DNA of 64,000 nucleotides from Marinobacterium lacunae (GCF_000705555.1 NZ_JMQN01000047.1:186001-250000), one strand, 5' to 3'; shown: positions 46,547 to 56,260, counted from the stretch's first letter. A program made the numbers and translations. The notes: generated by a model from the sequence alone, not told the origin.

Positions 46547-49000
46547 TTAGCTGCGGCTTTTTGGGCGGCGGCTCAGACGCAGTGCGTTGCCGACCACCAC
46601 CAGCGAACTGGCTGACATCCCGATTGCTGCCATGTAGGGGGCTATAAACCCGGTTGCAGCAAGCGGAAGCGCTAACAGGTTATAAAGGGCTGCCCAGGCC
46701 AGATTCTCGCGTATGATTATCCGGGTCTTGCGAGCCAGTCGTACCGCATCGACTAATCGGGTGAGGTCATTGGCGATCAGCACTGCATCGGCATTGGTCT
46801 TGGCGAGATCTGTCGCTCCGGCCATGGCGACTGAGACGCGAGCGCCGGCAAGCGCTGGGATGTCATTGATGCCATCTCCAACCATGATAACTTCTGCGCC
46901 TTCGCTTGCGAGACGGTTCAATATCTCCAGTTTCTGCTCGGGCGATACGCCTTTATAAAGCTGATCGATGCCCAGCGACTGCGCAACTGTTTCGGCAGAC
47001 CCTGAGTTATCGCCTGTGAGCATGACGCTGTGCAAGCCCAGGGCGGAGAGGGCATTAATCGCCGTGGCGGCTTCGGGGCGGATCTGATCATCCAGTCTGA
47101 ACCAGCACAGGGGGGAGTGTTCACTGCACAGTAGCAGCCAAAGACCATTCATGTTGGGCGGCGTTGGCTCTTTGGTCTCGCCAGTAATGGCGATCGCAAA
47201 ATCAGGTTTGCCAATGCGGTATGTCCGGCCATCGATAATCCCTTCAAGGCCTTGGCCAAGGTGGTTGGTGACCGAATCGGCCCGCTGGCTTGTATAGGGT
47301 GTGAAAGCGCGCGCGATGGGATGTTCCGAGGCTGACTCCAATGCGGCTCCCAGTGCCAGAAGTGTGCGTTTGGATTCGTTAATGAGAGGCACGGTTTCCT
47401 GGATCTGAAGATTTCCTTCAGTGAGGGTGCCTGTCTTGTCGAATACAACATGGGTGGCCGTGGCGAAGCTTTCGAGTACATGGCCTCTGCTGATCAGCAG
47501 GCCGTGGGTGCGAAGCGTACCCGTTGCTGTCGTCAGTGCGGTAGGCGTTGCCAGCGACAGTGCGCAGGGGCAGGTCACCACAAGTACCGATAGTGTAATC
47601 CAGAAGGCGTTTTGAGGATCGATGAACGCCCAGCTGGAGGCCACAATGGCAGCCGTGACAAGCGTCGCACCGACAAAGTAGCGGGATACCCGGTCGGCAA
47701 TACGAGCGACTGCCGGCTTTTCAGCCTGGGCCCTGTCCAGCATCCGTACGATAGTCGAGAGACGGGAGTCTCCACCGGTTTCGGTTACCTCGATTTCGAT
47801 TGCGTGCTCAACGTTTTGGGTGCCACCGACAACCGTGTCATCAACGGATCGGGAGAGCGGAAGATATTCACCGGTTAGCGCGGACTCATCGACAGAGGTG
47901 CGACCCTTTCTGACGATGCCGTCGGCGGGAATAGTATGGCCGGGCTTGACCAGTACCCGGTCGCCTTGTCGGAGTTGGCTGGCCGGTATTAATTGCTCAG
48001 CGCCGTCCACTAGTCGGATCGCGCTATTGGGCAACAGGTTCAGCAGTGCATTGCCTGCGCGCCCGGTTCGATGCCGGGCCTGCATCTCCATGAAACGGCC
48101 GACGAGCAAGAAGAACGTAAACATGGTGACCGAGTCGAAATACACCTCGCCACTACCGGAGAGGGTGGCCCAGGCGCTTGCGAAATAAGCCGCTAGAATA
48201 GCCAGGGAAACTGGCACATCCATGCTAAGTTGACGCGTTCGCAAATCCCGCAGGGCGGCATCATAGAAAGGGCGGGCAGAGTACAGGGCCACCGGGGTTG
48301 CCAGGACAAAGGATGCCCAGCGAATGAAGCCCACTATACTGCTGTCCATGGACGCACTGATATCACCGGCATAAAGGGCTGCCGCGAGCATCATGACTTG
48401 CATGGTGCCGACACCGGCAACGCCTAAGCGTCTGATAGCGCGCTTTCTCTCCTTCGCCAGCAGTGTTTCTTCGCTATTGGGCTGGTAGGGGTGGGCCTGA
48501 TAGCCAATGCGGTCAATCTCGGCAAGCTGTGCGCTCAGTTTGGTCTGGGAGTCGTCCCAAGTCAGCCGTGCACGGTGCGTTGTCAGGTTAACGCTGGCGT
48601 CCACGACTCCCGGTTGCTTTTTCAGATGATGCTCAAGCAGCCAAACGCAAGCTGCGCAGGTAATTCCCTCAATGACCAGTAGTGCTTCGCGGTTGGACGC
48701 TTCGGTTTTTCGAACGAAGCTCTGCTGAACCTCTTCGTCATCGAAGAGCCTGAGCTCCAATGCACGCTGTTCTTCATTCTCTTTGCGAACGCGCTCATTC
48801 TTGACGTTCTGCTTGTCCCGGTGGCGATAAAAATTATCCAGCCCTCCATCGACGATGGTTTGTGCGACGGCAAGACAACCGGGGCAGCACATCTGGCGCT
48901 CTTCATTATCGACCCGGGTGAAGAACTGACTGCCGGGGGGCACCGGCAATCCGCAGTGATAGCAGGGTGTGCGAGTATCAGAATCGACGCAGGAATTCAT
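46547..49000 (-). CDS. ccoI: Copper-transporting P1B-type ATPase CcoI (FixI)
   Basis: Supplies copper for CcoN. It has 817 residues. An N-terminal Cys-rich segment (CYHCGLPVP at about 14-22, CCPGCLAVAQ) is followed by a heavy-metal domain with ITCAACVWLLEHHL (about 112-125), eight helices, the CPC motif in VTCPCALSLATPTAL near 487-501, the phosphorylated aspartate in DKTGTLTEG near 531-539 and GDGINDIPAL near 706. Length and N-terminal insert are typical of FixI/CcoI. Sits between ccoH (13 bases) and ccoS. Confidence 0.95.
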   Translation of the reverse strand: MNSCVDSDTRTPCYHCGLPVPPGSQFFTRVDNEERQMCCPGCLAVAQTIVDGGLDNFYRHRDKQNVKNERVRKENEEQRALELRLFDDEEVQQSFVRKTEASNREALLVIEGITCAACVWLLEHHLKKQPGVVDASVNLTTHRARLTWDDSQTKLSAQLAEIDRIGYQAHPYQPNSEETLLAKERKRAIRRLGVAGVGTMQVMMLAAALYAGDISASMDSSIVGFIRWASFVLATPVALYSARPFYDAALRDLRTRQLSMDVPVSLAILAAYFASAWATLSGSGEVYFDSVTMFTFFLLVGRFMEMQARHRTGRAGNALLNLLPNSAIRLVDGAEQLIPASQLRQGDRVLVKPGHTIPADGIVRKGRTSVDESALTGEYLPLSRSVDDTVVGGTQNVEHAIEIEVTETGGDSRLSTIVRMLDRAQAEKPAVARIADRVSRYFVGATLVTAAIVASSWAFIDPQNAFWITLSVLVVTCPCALSLATPTALTTATGTLRTHGLLISRGHVLESFATATHVVFDKTGTLTEGNLQIQETVPLINESKRTLLALGAALESASEHPIARAFTPYTSQRADSVTNHLGQGLEGIIDGRTYRIGKPDFAIAITGETKEPTPPNMNGLWLLLCSEHSPLCWFRLDDQIRPEAATAINALSALGLHSVMLTGDNSGSAETVAQSLGIDQLYKGVSPEQKLEILNRLASEGAEVIMVGDGINDIPALAGARVSVAMAGATDLAKTNADAVLIANDLTRLVDAVRLARKTRIIIRENLAWAALYNLLALPLAATGFIAPYMAAIGMSASSLVVVGNALRLSRRPKSRS

Positions 49001-49013
49001 TCAGCCGAGGTTC

Positions 49014-49520
49014 TCAGGATGCGTTGCCCAATGCGAAGCTGCTTTGTTCGTAAGGCGGCTCGATTTCTAGCCTTAACTGCCACGCTTTATCGAGAGGTTC
49101 CAGAATTGCATAACGCTTGCCGACGAGATCGGCCTGCAGGCTGCTGCCATAGAGTCCTTGGCCGTCGACCGCCTTCATGGTTATGACTTGGTCATATTTC
49201 TCGTGCGTCGGGTGGATCAGGCTAAGATGAAGCGAGTCGGGCAGCTTCTCATTACTTTTGATCTGCAGCCGGACATCGCCGGTGACGCTATCTATGAGCA
49301 GACTGCCGTGGATTCCCAGACGCTGGGCTTCCTGTTCACGTGAGTGGTCGGTGTTAAAGCCTCGTGCGACTTTGTAGTAATCGTCCTTTACCACTCCATC
49401 GGCGGTTGTTATGGCCAGATAGATGAAGAAAGGTGCGTATATCATCACAGCGATGAGCGGTGCGAGTACAAACCAGAGCCAGGTTTGTTTGTACCAGGGA
49501 GATTGGCTTTGTTCACTCAT
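49014..49520 (-). CDS. ccoH: cbb3 oxidase assembly protein CcoH (FixH)
   Basis: The 168-residue protein has one N-terminal membrane helix (about 15-37, WLWFVLAPLIAVMIYAPFFIYLAI) and a periplasmic FixH domain. DGVVKDDYYKVARGFN at about 41-56 is the family signature after the helix. CcoH stabilises late cbb3 assembly intermediates. 76 bp lie between it and ccoG, and 13 bp before ccoI. Confidence 0.93.
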   Translation of the reverse strand: MSEQSQSPWYKQTWLWFVLAPLIAVMIYAPFFIYLAITTADGVVKDDYYKVARGFNTDHSREQEAQRLGIHGSLLIDSVTGDVRLQIKSNEKLPDSLHLSLIHPTHEKYDQVITMKAVDGQGLYGSSLQADLVGKRYAILEPLDKAWQLRLEIEPPYEQSSFALGNAS

Positions 49521-49596
49521 GAAATACCTCTATGCACAGCGGCCGGGATTGACCCGGCCGCCATTCTAAACTAATTCAAATAGGACTTGGACTCTA

Positions 49597-51018
49597 CTAA
49601 CGTGTCGGAGTAGGGCCGATGAAGCGGTTGTCTTCGGTCACGGTGATAGAGGGGTTATCCAGTGCTTCGACTGTAAACTGGATGTCATAGTTCGGCAGCT
49701 CGATGTCGGCAGGGTCCATTTGAGCCCTCACCGGATAGTCGAGTAGCTCTCCAGCTGCGATTGAAACCACGTTGGCGGTTTCGAGAGTCAGACCGTCTGG
49801 ACCGCTCAGTGTGATTCGGTACTCATGTCCTTGCTGCTCTTTGTTGGCGAGCTTGAGGGTGTACACGTTCTCGATCATTCCGTCCGGTGTGGTGGTATAG
49901 AGTTGTCCGCGGTCACGAATGATGTCCACTTCCAGCGGGACGCGGCTATACAGGGTGTAGGCGAACGCGACAAACATCGCAATTAGCGCGATGAAATATC
50001 CGATAAGGCGAGGGCGGAAAAGATGGGTCGTCTTTCCTTCCAACGAGTGCTCGGTGGTGTAGCGGACCAGGCCGCGTTCGTAACCCATCCGATCCATGAT
50101 GTCGTCACAGGCGTCTACGCAGGCGCCGCAGGCAACGCACTCGTACTGCAGTCCATCTCGAATATCGATACCAACAGGGCAGACGTGGACGCAGTTGCCA
50201 CAGTCGATGCAGTCACCGAGCCCTTGCGCTTTGTAGTCAGCGTCTTTTTTGCGGCTGCCTCTCTGTTCGCCCCTTTTTTCGTCATAGGAGATGACCAGTG
50301 TGTCCTGATCGAACATGACGCTCTGGAAACGGGCGTAAGGGCACATGTAGATACAGACCTGCTCTCGCAGCCAGCCCGCGTTGCCATAGGTGGCAACGGT
50401 GAAAAACGCCAGCCACCAAGTCTCCCAGGGGCCCAGATTAAAGGCTAGAACGTGGGGCACCAACTCCCGAATCGGTGAAAAGTAGCCGACAAACGCAATC
50501 GCACTTGCCGCTGCGATTAATAGCCATAACAGGTGTTTGGCGCTTTTTCTAAGCGCCTTCTCGCTGTTCATCGGGCTTTTGTCCAGCTTCATGCGTTTAT
50601 TCCGGTCGCCTTCTGTAACCCTCTCAGCCCAGATGAAAAGCCAGGTCCACACAAACTGAGGGCAGGCATAGCCGCACCAGAGTCGCCCAGCGAAGACGGT
50701 AACGAAGAACAGGGTGAAAGCGAGAATGATCAGAAGCCAAGAGAGGAGCATGAAATCCTGAGGCCAGAATGTGAGTCCGAACACGTGGAACTGTCGGTTT
50801 GGCAGATCGAACAATACCGCTTGGCGTCCATCCCACTGAAGCCATGAAAAACCGTAGAACATAATCAGCATCATCGCGCCCGATATGATGCGAAGGTTCT
50901 TGAACAGCCCTTTGTAGTACTTGACGTAAATGTGCTCACGCTTGGCGTAAAGGTCGAAGTTTTCCTTCTCGCCTGAGCTTTTTTTGGGCGTTAAGTCTTT
51001 CACCGGTATCTGATTCAT
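49597..51018 (-). CDS. ccoG: cbb3 accessory protein CcoG (RdxA/FixG)
   Basis: A polyferredoxin membrane protein of 473 residues, thought to reduce copper for CcoN assembly. Five helices; two ferredoxin-like clusters CIDCGNCVHVCPVGIDIR and CVACGACVDACDDI near 255-300, and a C-terminal Ig-like FixG domain. RLWCGYACPQFVWTWLF near 125-141 and CIYMCPYARFQSVMF near 218-232 are family marks. ATG 51018 (M-N-Q-I-P) is preferred; the frame extends to 51258 through sequence that includes the ccoNOQP terminator zone. The 268-bp gap upstream holds a separate promoter and a palindrome at 51046. Confidence 0.94.
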   Translation of the reverse strand: MNQIPVKDLTPKKSSGEKENFDLYAKREHIYVKYYKGLFKNLRIISGAMMLIMFYGFSWLQWDGRQAVLFDLPNRQFHVFGLTFWPQDFMLLSWLLIILAFTLFFVTVFAGRLWCGYACPQFVWTWLFIWAERVTEGDRNKRMKLDKSPMNSEKALRKSAKHLLWLLIAAASAIAFVGYFSPIRELVPHVLAFNLGPWETWWLAFFTVATYGNAGWLREQVCIYMCPYARFQSVMFDQDTLVISYDEKRGEQRGSRKKDADYKAQGLGDCIDCGNCVHVCPVGIDIRDGLQYECVACGACVDACDDIMDRMGYERGLVRYTTEHSLEGKTTHLFRPRLIGYFIALIAMFVAFAYTLYSRVPLEVDIIRDRGQLYTTTPDGMIENVYTLKLANKEQQGHEYRITLSGPDGLTLETANVVSIAAGELLDYPVRAQMDPADIELPNYDIQFTVEALDNPSITVTEDNRFIGPTPTR

Positions 51019-51045
51019 GCCGTACCACCACGAGTGAATAAATAA

Positions 51046-51066
51046 AGACCTGATAACTTTAGGTCT
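51046..51066. promoter_or_regulatory. Inverted repeat 28 bp upstream of ccoG
   Basis: AGACCT (51046-51051) and AGGTCT (51061-51066) with a 9-base AT-rich centre. It may be an operator for the ccoGHIS transcript. The adjacent TATTAGAT (51067-51074) resembles half of the ArsR-type palindromes, but its other arm is missing. Confidence 0.35.
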
Positions 51067-51229
51067 ATTAGATGTTGCGCATATTACAGTGTAATTGGGG
51101 GGGGATGCCAGTAGGCCGATTTCGCTCTGATCATTGATCGGCAGCATGAGCGTTTGCTCGGGCATCTTTTGAGTGCGCACCCAAGAATGATATCCCTTCG
51201 GTGGCGGGATTGCATATGACAGAGGGCAA

Positions 51230-51268
51230 CAAAAAAGGCGATGTGACTTTCGTCGCATCGCCTTTTTG
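51230..51268 (-). terminator. Terminator of the ccoNOQP operon
   Basis: A 12-bp stem (AAAAAGGCGATG at 51232-51243 with its complement at 51256-51267), with a U-run when read on the minus strand. It lies 19 bases after the ccoP stop and separates ccoNOQP from ccoGHIS. Confidence 0.9.
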
Positions 51269-51286
51269 AAGTGCTAAGACCTGGGC

Positions 51287-52180
51287 TTACTTCTGTGACA
51301 AGCTGTACACGTAAGCAGCAATCAGGTGGATCTTCTCGTCGGAGAGCAGATCTTTATGGGCTGGCATCACGCCTGCGCGACCGTTGCGGATGCTGTGTGC
51401 AACCTGCTCAAAACTGCCGCCGTACAACCAAGTGTTGTCGGTGAGGTTCGGAGCACCCAGAGCTTGAGTACCTTTGCCATCAGCACCGTGGCATGCAGCA
51501 CACAGTGCCTGGAACTGGCTCTGGCCGCGTGCGACTGCGTCGCCGTCCAGGCTGTCAGCAGCGCCGCTCAAAGACAGAACGTAGCTTGTTACGTCGCGCA
51601 CGCCATCTTCACCCAACACCTGGCCCCATGCCGGCATACCGCCGTTACGGCCGTTGGCGATGGTGGTGATCAGGGTCTGAGGTTCGCCGCCGTACAGCCA
51701 GTCGTTGTCGGTCAGGTTCGGGAAGCCATAGGCGCCGGTCCCTGCAGAGCCGTGACATACCGCACAGTTGTTGGAGAACATACGCTGACCCATTTTCAGG
51801 CCGTCTTCTTCTGACTGCAGCTGTTCAATGGACAGGGCCGCATACTTCTGGAAGACCGGACGGTACTGCTCTTCAGCGTGTGCCATCTCTTCTTCCCACT
51901 GGCCGTGGGAGCTCCAGCCCAACAGGCCCTGGAAGTTACCCAGGCCCGGGTAGAGGGCCAGGTAGCCCAGACCAAAGATGACGGTGCCCAGGAACATCTG
52001 GAACCACCATTTCGGCAGCGGGTTGTCGTACTCTTCTATACCGTCGAACTCGTGTCCCAGAGTCTCTTCGGTCGTCTCTTTATGTTTCTCGCTCTTGCGG
52101 GTTGCGAACAGCAACCAGGTGCAACCGAGAATTACGGCTAGGGTAATAACTGATACCCATGCGCTCCAGAAAGCACTCAT
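51287..52180 (-). CDS. ccoP: cbb3 oxidase di-haem subunit CcoP
   Basis: A membrane-anchored di-haem cytochrome c of 297 residues that receives electrons and passes them toward CcoN. N-terminal membrane segments at about 7-27 and 57-77 bracket a conserved EEYDNPLPKWW-like stretch (DGIEEYDNPLPKWW). Two haem motifs: CAVCH near 138-142 and CAACH near 228-232, each within a repeated cytochrome domain containing LTDN(D/T)WLYGG. Starts by a 4-base overlap with ccoQ (ATGA). Confidence 0.96.
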   Translation of the reverse strand: MSAFWSAWVSVITLAVILGCTWLLFATRKSEKHKETTEETLGHEFDGIEEYDNPLPKWWFQMFLGTVIFGLGYLALYPGLGNFQGLLGWSSHGQWEEEMAHAEEQYRPVFQKYAALSIEQLQSEEDGLKMGQRMFSNNCAVCHGSAGTGAYGFPNLTDNDWLYGGEPQTLITTIANGRNGGMPAWGQVLGEDGVRDVTSYVLSLSGAADSLDGDAVARGQSQFQALCAACHGADGKGTQALGAPNLTDNTWLYGGSFEQVAHSIRNGRAGVMPAHKDLLSDEKIHLIAAYVYSLSQK

Positions 52181-52371
52181 TTGTCGTTTCTCCCGTTATT
52201 GGCGTCGCTGTCCTGCTTGGGCGGCTGCTCGCCCTCCTCGTCTGCGAAGGGGGCTTGTGCAGCCTCGTCATATTTCTTGCTGTTTTTGGGGCTCGCTACC
52301 CAAAGGAACAGGGCGACGAACGTGATCAGCATTATGACTGGCAGGTAGGGGCCATAAACTTCGTAACTCAC
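52177..52371 (-). CDS. ccoQ: cbb3 oxidase small subunit CcoQ
   Basis: The 64-residue protein has one helix at about 8-28 (YLPVIMLITFVALFLWVA), then a basic patch (SPKNSKKYDEAAQ) and an acidic, polar tail. GTG 52371, seven bases after the ccoO stop, gives the normal CcoQ length; the frame is open further back only because it runs through ccoO. CcoQ stabilises the oxidase under oxygen. Overlaps ccoP by 4 bases. Confidence 0.9.
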   Translation of the reverse strand: MSYEVYGPYLPVIMLITFVALFLWVASPKNSKKYDEAAQAPFADEEGEQPPKQDSDANNGRNDK

Positions 52372-52378
52372 TGAATAG

Positions 52379-52999
52379 TTACCGCTTGTTGGTGTAGACA
52401 CTGTGTGTCTTGCCGAGTGCTTGCAGGTAAGCGACGAGTGCATCGATCTCGTACTTGCCGGCTACCTGCTCGCGTGCACCGGCGATATCTTCGTCGGTAT
52501 ACGGAACGCCCAGCTTGCGCAGTGCTCCCATTTTGGCCTCGGTGTCCTTGCCGGTCAGCTTGTTCTTGAACAGCCAGGGGTAGGAGGGCATTTTGGACTC
52601 AGGTACAACGTCACGCGGGTTGTTCAGGTGAGCGCGATGCCAGTCGTCGGAGTAGCGGCCGCCTACGCGAGCCAGGTCCGGGCCGGTACGCTTGGAGCCC
52701 CACAGGAACGGATGCTCCCAGACGTGCTCGTCGGCGGTTGAGTAGTGGCCGTAACGCTCGGTTTCAGCACGGAAAGGGCGAATCATCTGAGTGTGGCAGA
52801 CGTGGCAGCCTTCCTTGATATAGATATCACGACCTTCCAGTTCCAGCGCGGTGTAGGTGCGCAGGCCTTCGATCGGCTGAGTTGTCGAGCTCTGGAAGAA
52901 CAGGGGAACGATTTCCGCCAGGCCACCGCCGCTGATCACGATAATGATCAGCAGGATCATGAGGCCTATGTTCTTTTCAATCGTTTCGTGTTTGATCAT
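52379..52999 (-). CDS. ccoO: cbb3 oxidase mono-haem subunit CcoO
   Basis: The 206-residue membrane-anchored cytochrome c has an N-terminal helix at about 11-33. [24 protein letters not shown] near 55-78 contains the haem site CHVCH, and [16 protein letters not shown] near 106-121 and MPSYPWLF near 137-144 (with the methionine ligand) are typical CcoO motifs. The 22-bp gap after ccoN has an SD (GAGGAG). Confidence 0.97.
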   Translation of the reverse strand: MIKHETIEKNIGLMILLIIIVISGGGLAEIVPLFFQSSTTQPIEGLRTYTALELEGRDIYIKEGCHVCHTQMIRPFRAETERYGHYSTADEHVWEHPFLWGSKRTGPDLARVGGRYSDDWHRAHLNNPRDVVPESKMPSYPWLFKNKLTGKDTEAKMGALRKLGVPYTDEDIAGAREQVAGKYEIDALVAYLQALGKTHSVYTNKR

Positions 53000-53021
53000 T
53001 GCTATCTGCTCCTCGTCTCAA

Positions 53022-54452
53022 TCAAGCAGTCTGGGCTGACGGCTCAGCTGCTTTAACAGAGCTGCCGGCACGGACTGTCTGCCAGACGTTGTATGCCATC
53101 AGCAGCATACCTGTCAGGAAGAAGGCACCGCCCAGCCAGCGGACGAAGTAACCCGGATGGCTGGCCTCAAGCGCCTCAACGAAGCTGTAGGTCAGGGTGC
53201 CGTCCTGGTTGACTGCACGCCACATCAGGCCCTGCAGGATACCGTTAACCCACATAGAGCAGATGTACAGAACGGTACCGATGGTAGCGAGCCAGAAGTG
53301 AGTGTTGATCAGCGCAGTAGAGTACATCTGAGCTTTGCCGAACAGACGTGGGATCATGTGGTAGATTGCACCGATCGAGATCATGGCAACCCAGCCCAGA
53401 GCACCAGCGTGTACGTGCCCTACGGTCCAGTCAGTGTTGTGAGACAGTGCGTTGACGGTCTTGATAGACATCATCGGGCCTTCGAAGGTGGACATGCCGT
53501 AGAAGGACAGAGATACCACCAGGAAGCGCAGGATCGGGTCAGTACGCAGTTTGTGCCATGCGCCCGACAGGGTCATCATGCCGTTGATCATGCCGCCCCA
53601 AGACGGTGCCAGCAGAACCAGTGACATCACCATGCCGACAGACTGGGTCCAGTCCGGAAGGGCAGAGTAGTGCAGGTGGTGACCGCCAGCCCACATATAG
53701 GTCGCGATGAGCGCCCAGAAGTGAACGATTGACAGGCGGTAAGAGTAGATCGGACGCTCAGCCTGCTTCGGCACGAAATAGTACATCATGCCCAGGAAGC
53801 CCGCAGTCAGGAAGAAACCTACCGCGTTATGGCCGTACCACCACTGAACCATGGCATCAACGGTGCCCGGGTACAGAGAGTACGACTTCCACAGGGTGAC
53901 CGGCATCTCCATGCTGTTGACGATATGCAGCACGGCAACCGTGATGATAAACGCCATGTAGAACCAGTTGCCGACATAGATGTGCGAAGTCTTGCGCAGC
54001 TTCACGGTGCCCAGGAACACGACAGCATAGGCCACCCAAACCAGGGTGATCAGTATGTCGATCGGCCACTCCAGCTCGGCGTACTCTTTTGCAGAGGTGA
54101 TACCGAGAGGCAGAGTGATCGCTGCGGACAGAATGACCAGCTGCCATCCCCAGAATGTGAACGAAGCCAGAGCATCTGAGAACAGACGAGTCTGACAAGT
54201 ACGCTGCACGACGTAGTATGACGTCGCAAACAGGGCGCAACCACCGAACGCGAAGATTACCGCGTTGGTGTGTAACGGACGGATACGTCCGTAGCTTAAC
54301 CAGGGAAGGTCAAAGTTCAGTGCAGGCCAGACTAACTGGGCCGCGATAAGGACGCCAACGCCCATACCGACAATACCCCAGATTACCGCCATGATGGCGA
54401 ACTGGCGCACGACTTTATAATTGTAAGTCGGGTGTTCAGTTGCAGTGCTCAT
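53022..54452 (-). CDS. ccoN: cbb3 oxidase catalytic subunit CcoN
   Basis: The 476-residue haem-copper oxidase of the C type, the site of oxygen reduction. It has about 12 helices. Ligands include histidines in [11 protein letters not shown] near 61-71 (low-spin haem), WYGHNAVGF near 207-215 (copper B and the cross-linked tyrosine region typical of cbb3), [14 protein letters not shown] near 256-269, and HVHAGALGW near 344-352. Very high codon adaptation compared with the assembly genes. The FNR box that probably drives the operon is 299 bp upstream of the ATG. Confidence 0.97.
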   Translation of the reverse strand: MSTATEHPTYNYKVVRQFAIMAVIWGIVGMGVGVLIAAQLVWPALNFDLPWLSYGRIRPLHTNAVIFAFGGCALFATSYYVVQRTCQTRLFSDALASFTFWGWQLVILSAAITLPLGITSAKEYAELEWPIDILITLVWVAYAVVFLGTVKLRKTSHIYVGNWFYMAFIITVAVLHIVNSMEMPVTLWKSYSLYPGTVDAMVQWWYGHNAVGFFLTAGFLGMMYYFVPKQAERPIYSYRLSIVHFWALIATYMWAGGHHLHYSALPDWTQSVGMVMSLVLLAPSWGGMINGMMTLSGAWHKLRTDPILRFLVVSLSFYGMSTFEGPMMSIKTVNALSHNTDWTVGHVHAGALGWVAMISIGAIYHMIPRLFGKAQMYSTALINTHFWLATIGTVLYICSMWVNGILQGLMWRAVNQDGTLTYSFVEALEASHPGYFVRWLGGAFFLTGMLLMAYNVWQTVRAGSSVKAAEPSAQTA

Positions 54453-54893
54453 GTCAGGCTCTCATCAACAAGCTAGGAATAGTAAGAAGAGTTCCGCCGG
54501 CAATTATCTGGTAATACCCCATCTATTTCAACGCGATGTGGGTGTGCAGTGTGGCGCATTGTCGCACCGTAAAATGCTCGTTTTTTTAACCCGAAAATAT
54601 TCTTGTTTCCGGGGTTTTTGTTGGATAAGGTGCTGATTTATAAAGAAAATAAGGTTTTCTGTAATCGGGCGTTATTATGTTTTTGACGGCCTTTTTAGAC
54701 GAAAAGGCACCGTTATTTACTTGCTGATATAAAAACAAAGATTGTTTTGCTTGATATGGATCAAGCCGCTATTTAAGGCGCGAAGTAGGCCTTTCGTATT
54801 AGAACTGTTCGCTTCGAGTATTGAGCAATAGTGACGGGCTGCTATAGTGCGCCGTTTATTTCGTCCACGAACCACTGCTAGAGGCTATGCGCT
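54453..54893. promoter_or_regulatory. ccoN-rlmM divergent region with long ccoN leader
   Basis: 441 bp without a gene. FNR box at 54751-54764. If class II, ccoN transcription starts near 54716 on the minus strand with a -10 TATCAG (54724-54729) or TATATC (54726-54731), leaving a leader of about 260 nt. The leader contains the hairpin GCCTTTT-6-AAAAGGC (54689-54708) right at its 5' end, and a bulged stem at 54588-54619 (AACCCGAAA with TTTCCGGGGTT). An alternative is a second, closer promoter for ccoN that I cannot identify. Confidence 0.5.
54751..54764. promoter_or_regulatory. Consensus FNR/Anr box upstream of ccoNOQP
   Basis: TTGAT-ATGG-ATCAA, a perfect match to the FNR consensus, as expected for a high-affinity oxidase operon. 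It also lies 130 bp upstream of rlmM, but I see no good -10 at the class II position on that side. Confidence 0.8.
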
Positions 54894-55970
54894 ATGCAAG
54901 AACCGAATACCCTGTTGCTTCTCTGTCGCGGTGGCTTCGAGGGAGAGTGTGCCTCCGAAATATCCGCGTATGCGGCGCAAGAGGGCTTTTATGGGTATCC
55001 GACGCTCGAGCGCAATTCTGGTTTCGTGGTTTTCCATGTTCAGCCCCCCGCCAATGCATGTGAACTGGTAGAAACACTGCGTTTCCGGCGTTTGGTGTAT
55101 GCGCGCCAGTGGTTTGCATGTATGCCTCAATTAGAAGGACTTGATTCGAAGGACCGACTAACCCCAGTTTCGGAGCAGGCCGCGGCGTTGCCCGAATGTG
55201 CCGAGCTGGTCATAGAAACGGCTGATACCACTGAAGGGCGCGAATTACAGGGGTTCGGGCGCAAGTTTGCCTCAGCTTTGGCACCACGACTGCGTCAGGC
55301 AGGCGTTTTATTAAAGAGAGGGCAAAAGGCAGCCTGGCGAATGCATCTTTTTGTTATCAGTGGCACATCGATGTGGTTGGGTGTTGCCCCAGTTAGAAAC
55401 AGTTCGCCAGAGCCGGGCGGCATTATTCGGCTTAAGTTTCCTGCATCGGCACCCAGTCGCTCTACATTAAAGCTTGAAGAAGCCTGGCATTGGTTTATTC
55501 CCAGGAAGTATTGGGACTCAGCATTGGCGCCGGGAATGCGAGCGGTGGATCTGGGGGCGGCTCCCGGTGGCTGGACATGGCAGCTTGTCCAGCGAGGCAT
55601 GTTTGTGACAGCGATCGACAACGGGCCGATGAATACGGATTTGATGGAAACGGGGCAGGTTGAGCATCTTCGTGAGGATGCATTTATTTATCAGCCACCC
55701 AAGCCTGTGGATTGGATGGTATGCGACGTGGTGGAGAAACCGGCTCGCACTACCGCTATGGTCATTGAATGGGCCGTTAACGGCTGGGCGCGAGACATGA
55801 TCTTCAATTTGAAGCTGCCGATGAAACAGCGTTTTGCCGAAACCCAGTCCTGTCTCGAGCGGATAGAACGTGCGCTTGGAGACGCTGGGCTCGAGTGGAA
55901 GCTGCAGGCTAAACACCTGTATCACGATCGCGAGGAGATCACTTGCTGGTTGAGTGTTGGTAGCCGGTAA
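54894..55970 (+). CDS. rlmM: 23S rRNA (cytidine-2498-2'-O)-methyltransferase RlmM
   Basis: An AdoMet-dependent ribosomal RNA methylase of 358 residues. A THUMP-like N-terminal half (LLLLCRGGFEGECASEIS, about 7-24) precedes a Rossmann methyltransferase with VDLGAAPGGWTWQL near 218-231 (AdoMet loop) and the catalytic lysine-aspartate set in WMVCDVVEKP near 280-289 and NLKLPMKQRF near 304-313. The length is as in E. coli YgdE. Divergent from ccoN. Confidence 0.94.
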   Translation: MQEPNTLLLLCRGGFEGECASEISAYAAQEGFYGYPTLERNSGFVVFHVQPPANACELVETLRFRRLVYARQWFACMPQLEGLDSKDRLTPVSEQAAALPECAELVIETADTTEGRELQGFGRKFASALAPRLRQAGVLLKRGQKAAWRMHLFVISGTSMWLGVAPVRNSSPEPGGIIRLKFPASAPSRSTLKLEEAWHWFIPRKYWDSALAPGMRAVDLGAAPGGWTWQLVQRGMFVTAIDNGPMNTDLMETGQVEHLREDAFIYQPPKPVDWMVCDVVEKPARTTAMVIEWAVNGWARDMIFNLKLPMKQRFAETQSCLERIERALGDAGLEWKLQAKHLYHDREEITCWLSVGSR

Positions 55971-55978
55971 GCTGGCCA

Positions 55979-56260
55979 TCAGTGCTCGAATACCGTGATG
56001 CGCTCCTCTGTTTGTAGCAGCGGAAACAGCGTTTCCATCATCTCCCGGCGCTCGCTGCTGCCATACCATCGTTGCCAATCGCTGATGTTGCGGTAGGTTG
56101 CCATTGTGAGTCGGTGGTTGGGGTCGTCAATGTTGCGAAGTACCTCGCCGGAAATAAATCCTGGAGCGTGCATCGCCTTTTGAAGCAGCTCTCGAGACAG
56201 GCGGTCGTAATGAACCGCGAGGTCATCGGCGATCTGGCGTTCTATCATTACCCGGATCAT
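55979..56260 (-). CDS. Antibiotic-biosynthesis-monooxygenase (ABM) domain protein
   Basis: The 93-residue dimeric alpha/beta-barrel type domain: MIRVMIERQIADD strand, LLQKAMHAPGFISGEVLRN (about 26-44), then YRNISDWQRWYGSSERREMM (about 56-75). Members range from monooxygenases to proteins of unknown role. No substrate can be named. ATG 56260 has a very strong SD (GAGGAGG) and is the family start; the longer frame to 56392 is not needed. Convergent with rlmM, 8 bases apart, and divergent from tusA. Confidence 0.85.
   Translation of the reverse strand: MIRVMIERQIADDLAVHYDRLSRELLQKAMHAPGFISGEVLRNIDDPNHRLTMATYRNISDWQRWYGSSERREMMETLFPLLQTEERITVFEH

Noticed and set aside
51019-51258. 80-codon upstream extension of ccoG
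   Set aside because: Overlaps the ccoNOQP terminator zone and the promoter palindrome; CcoG proteins start at the MNQIP-like position.
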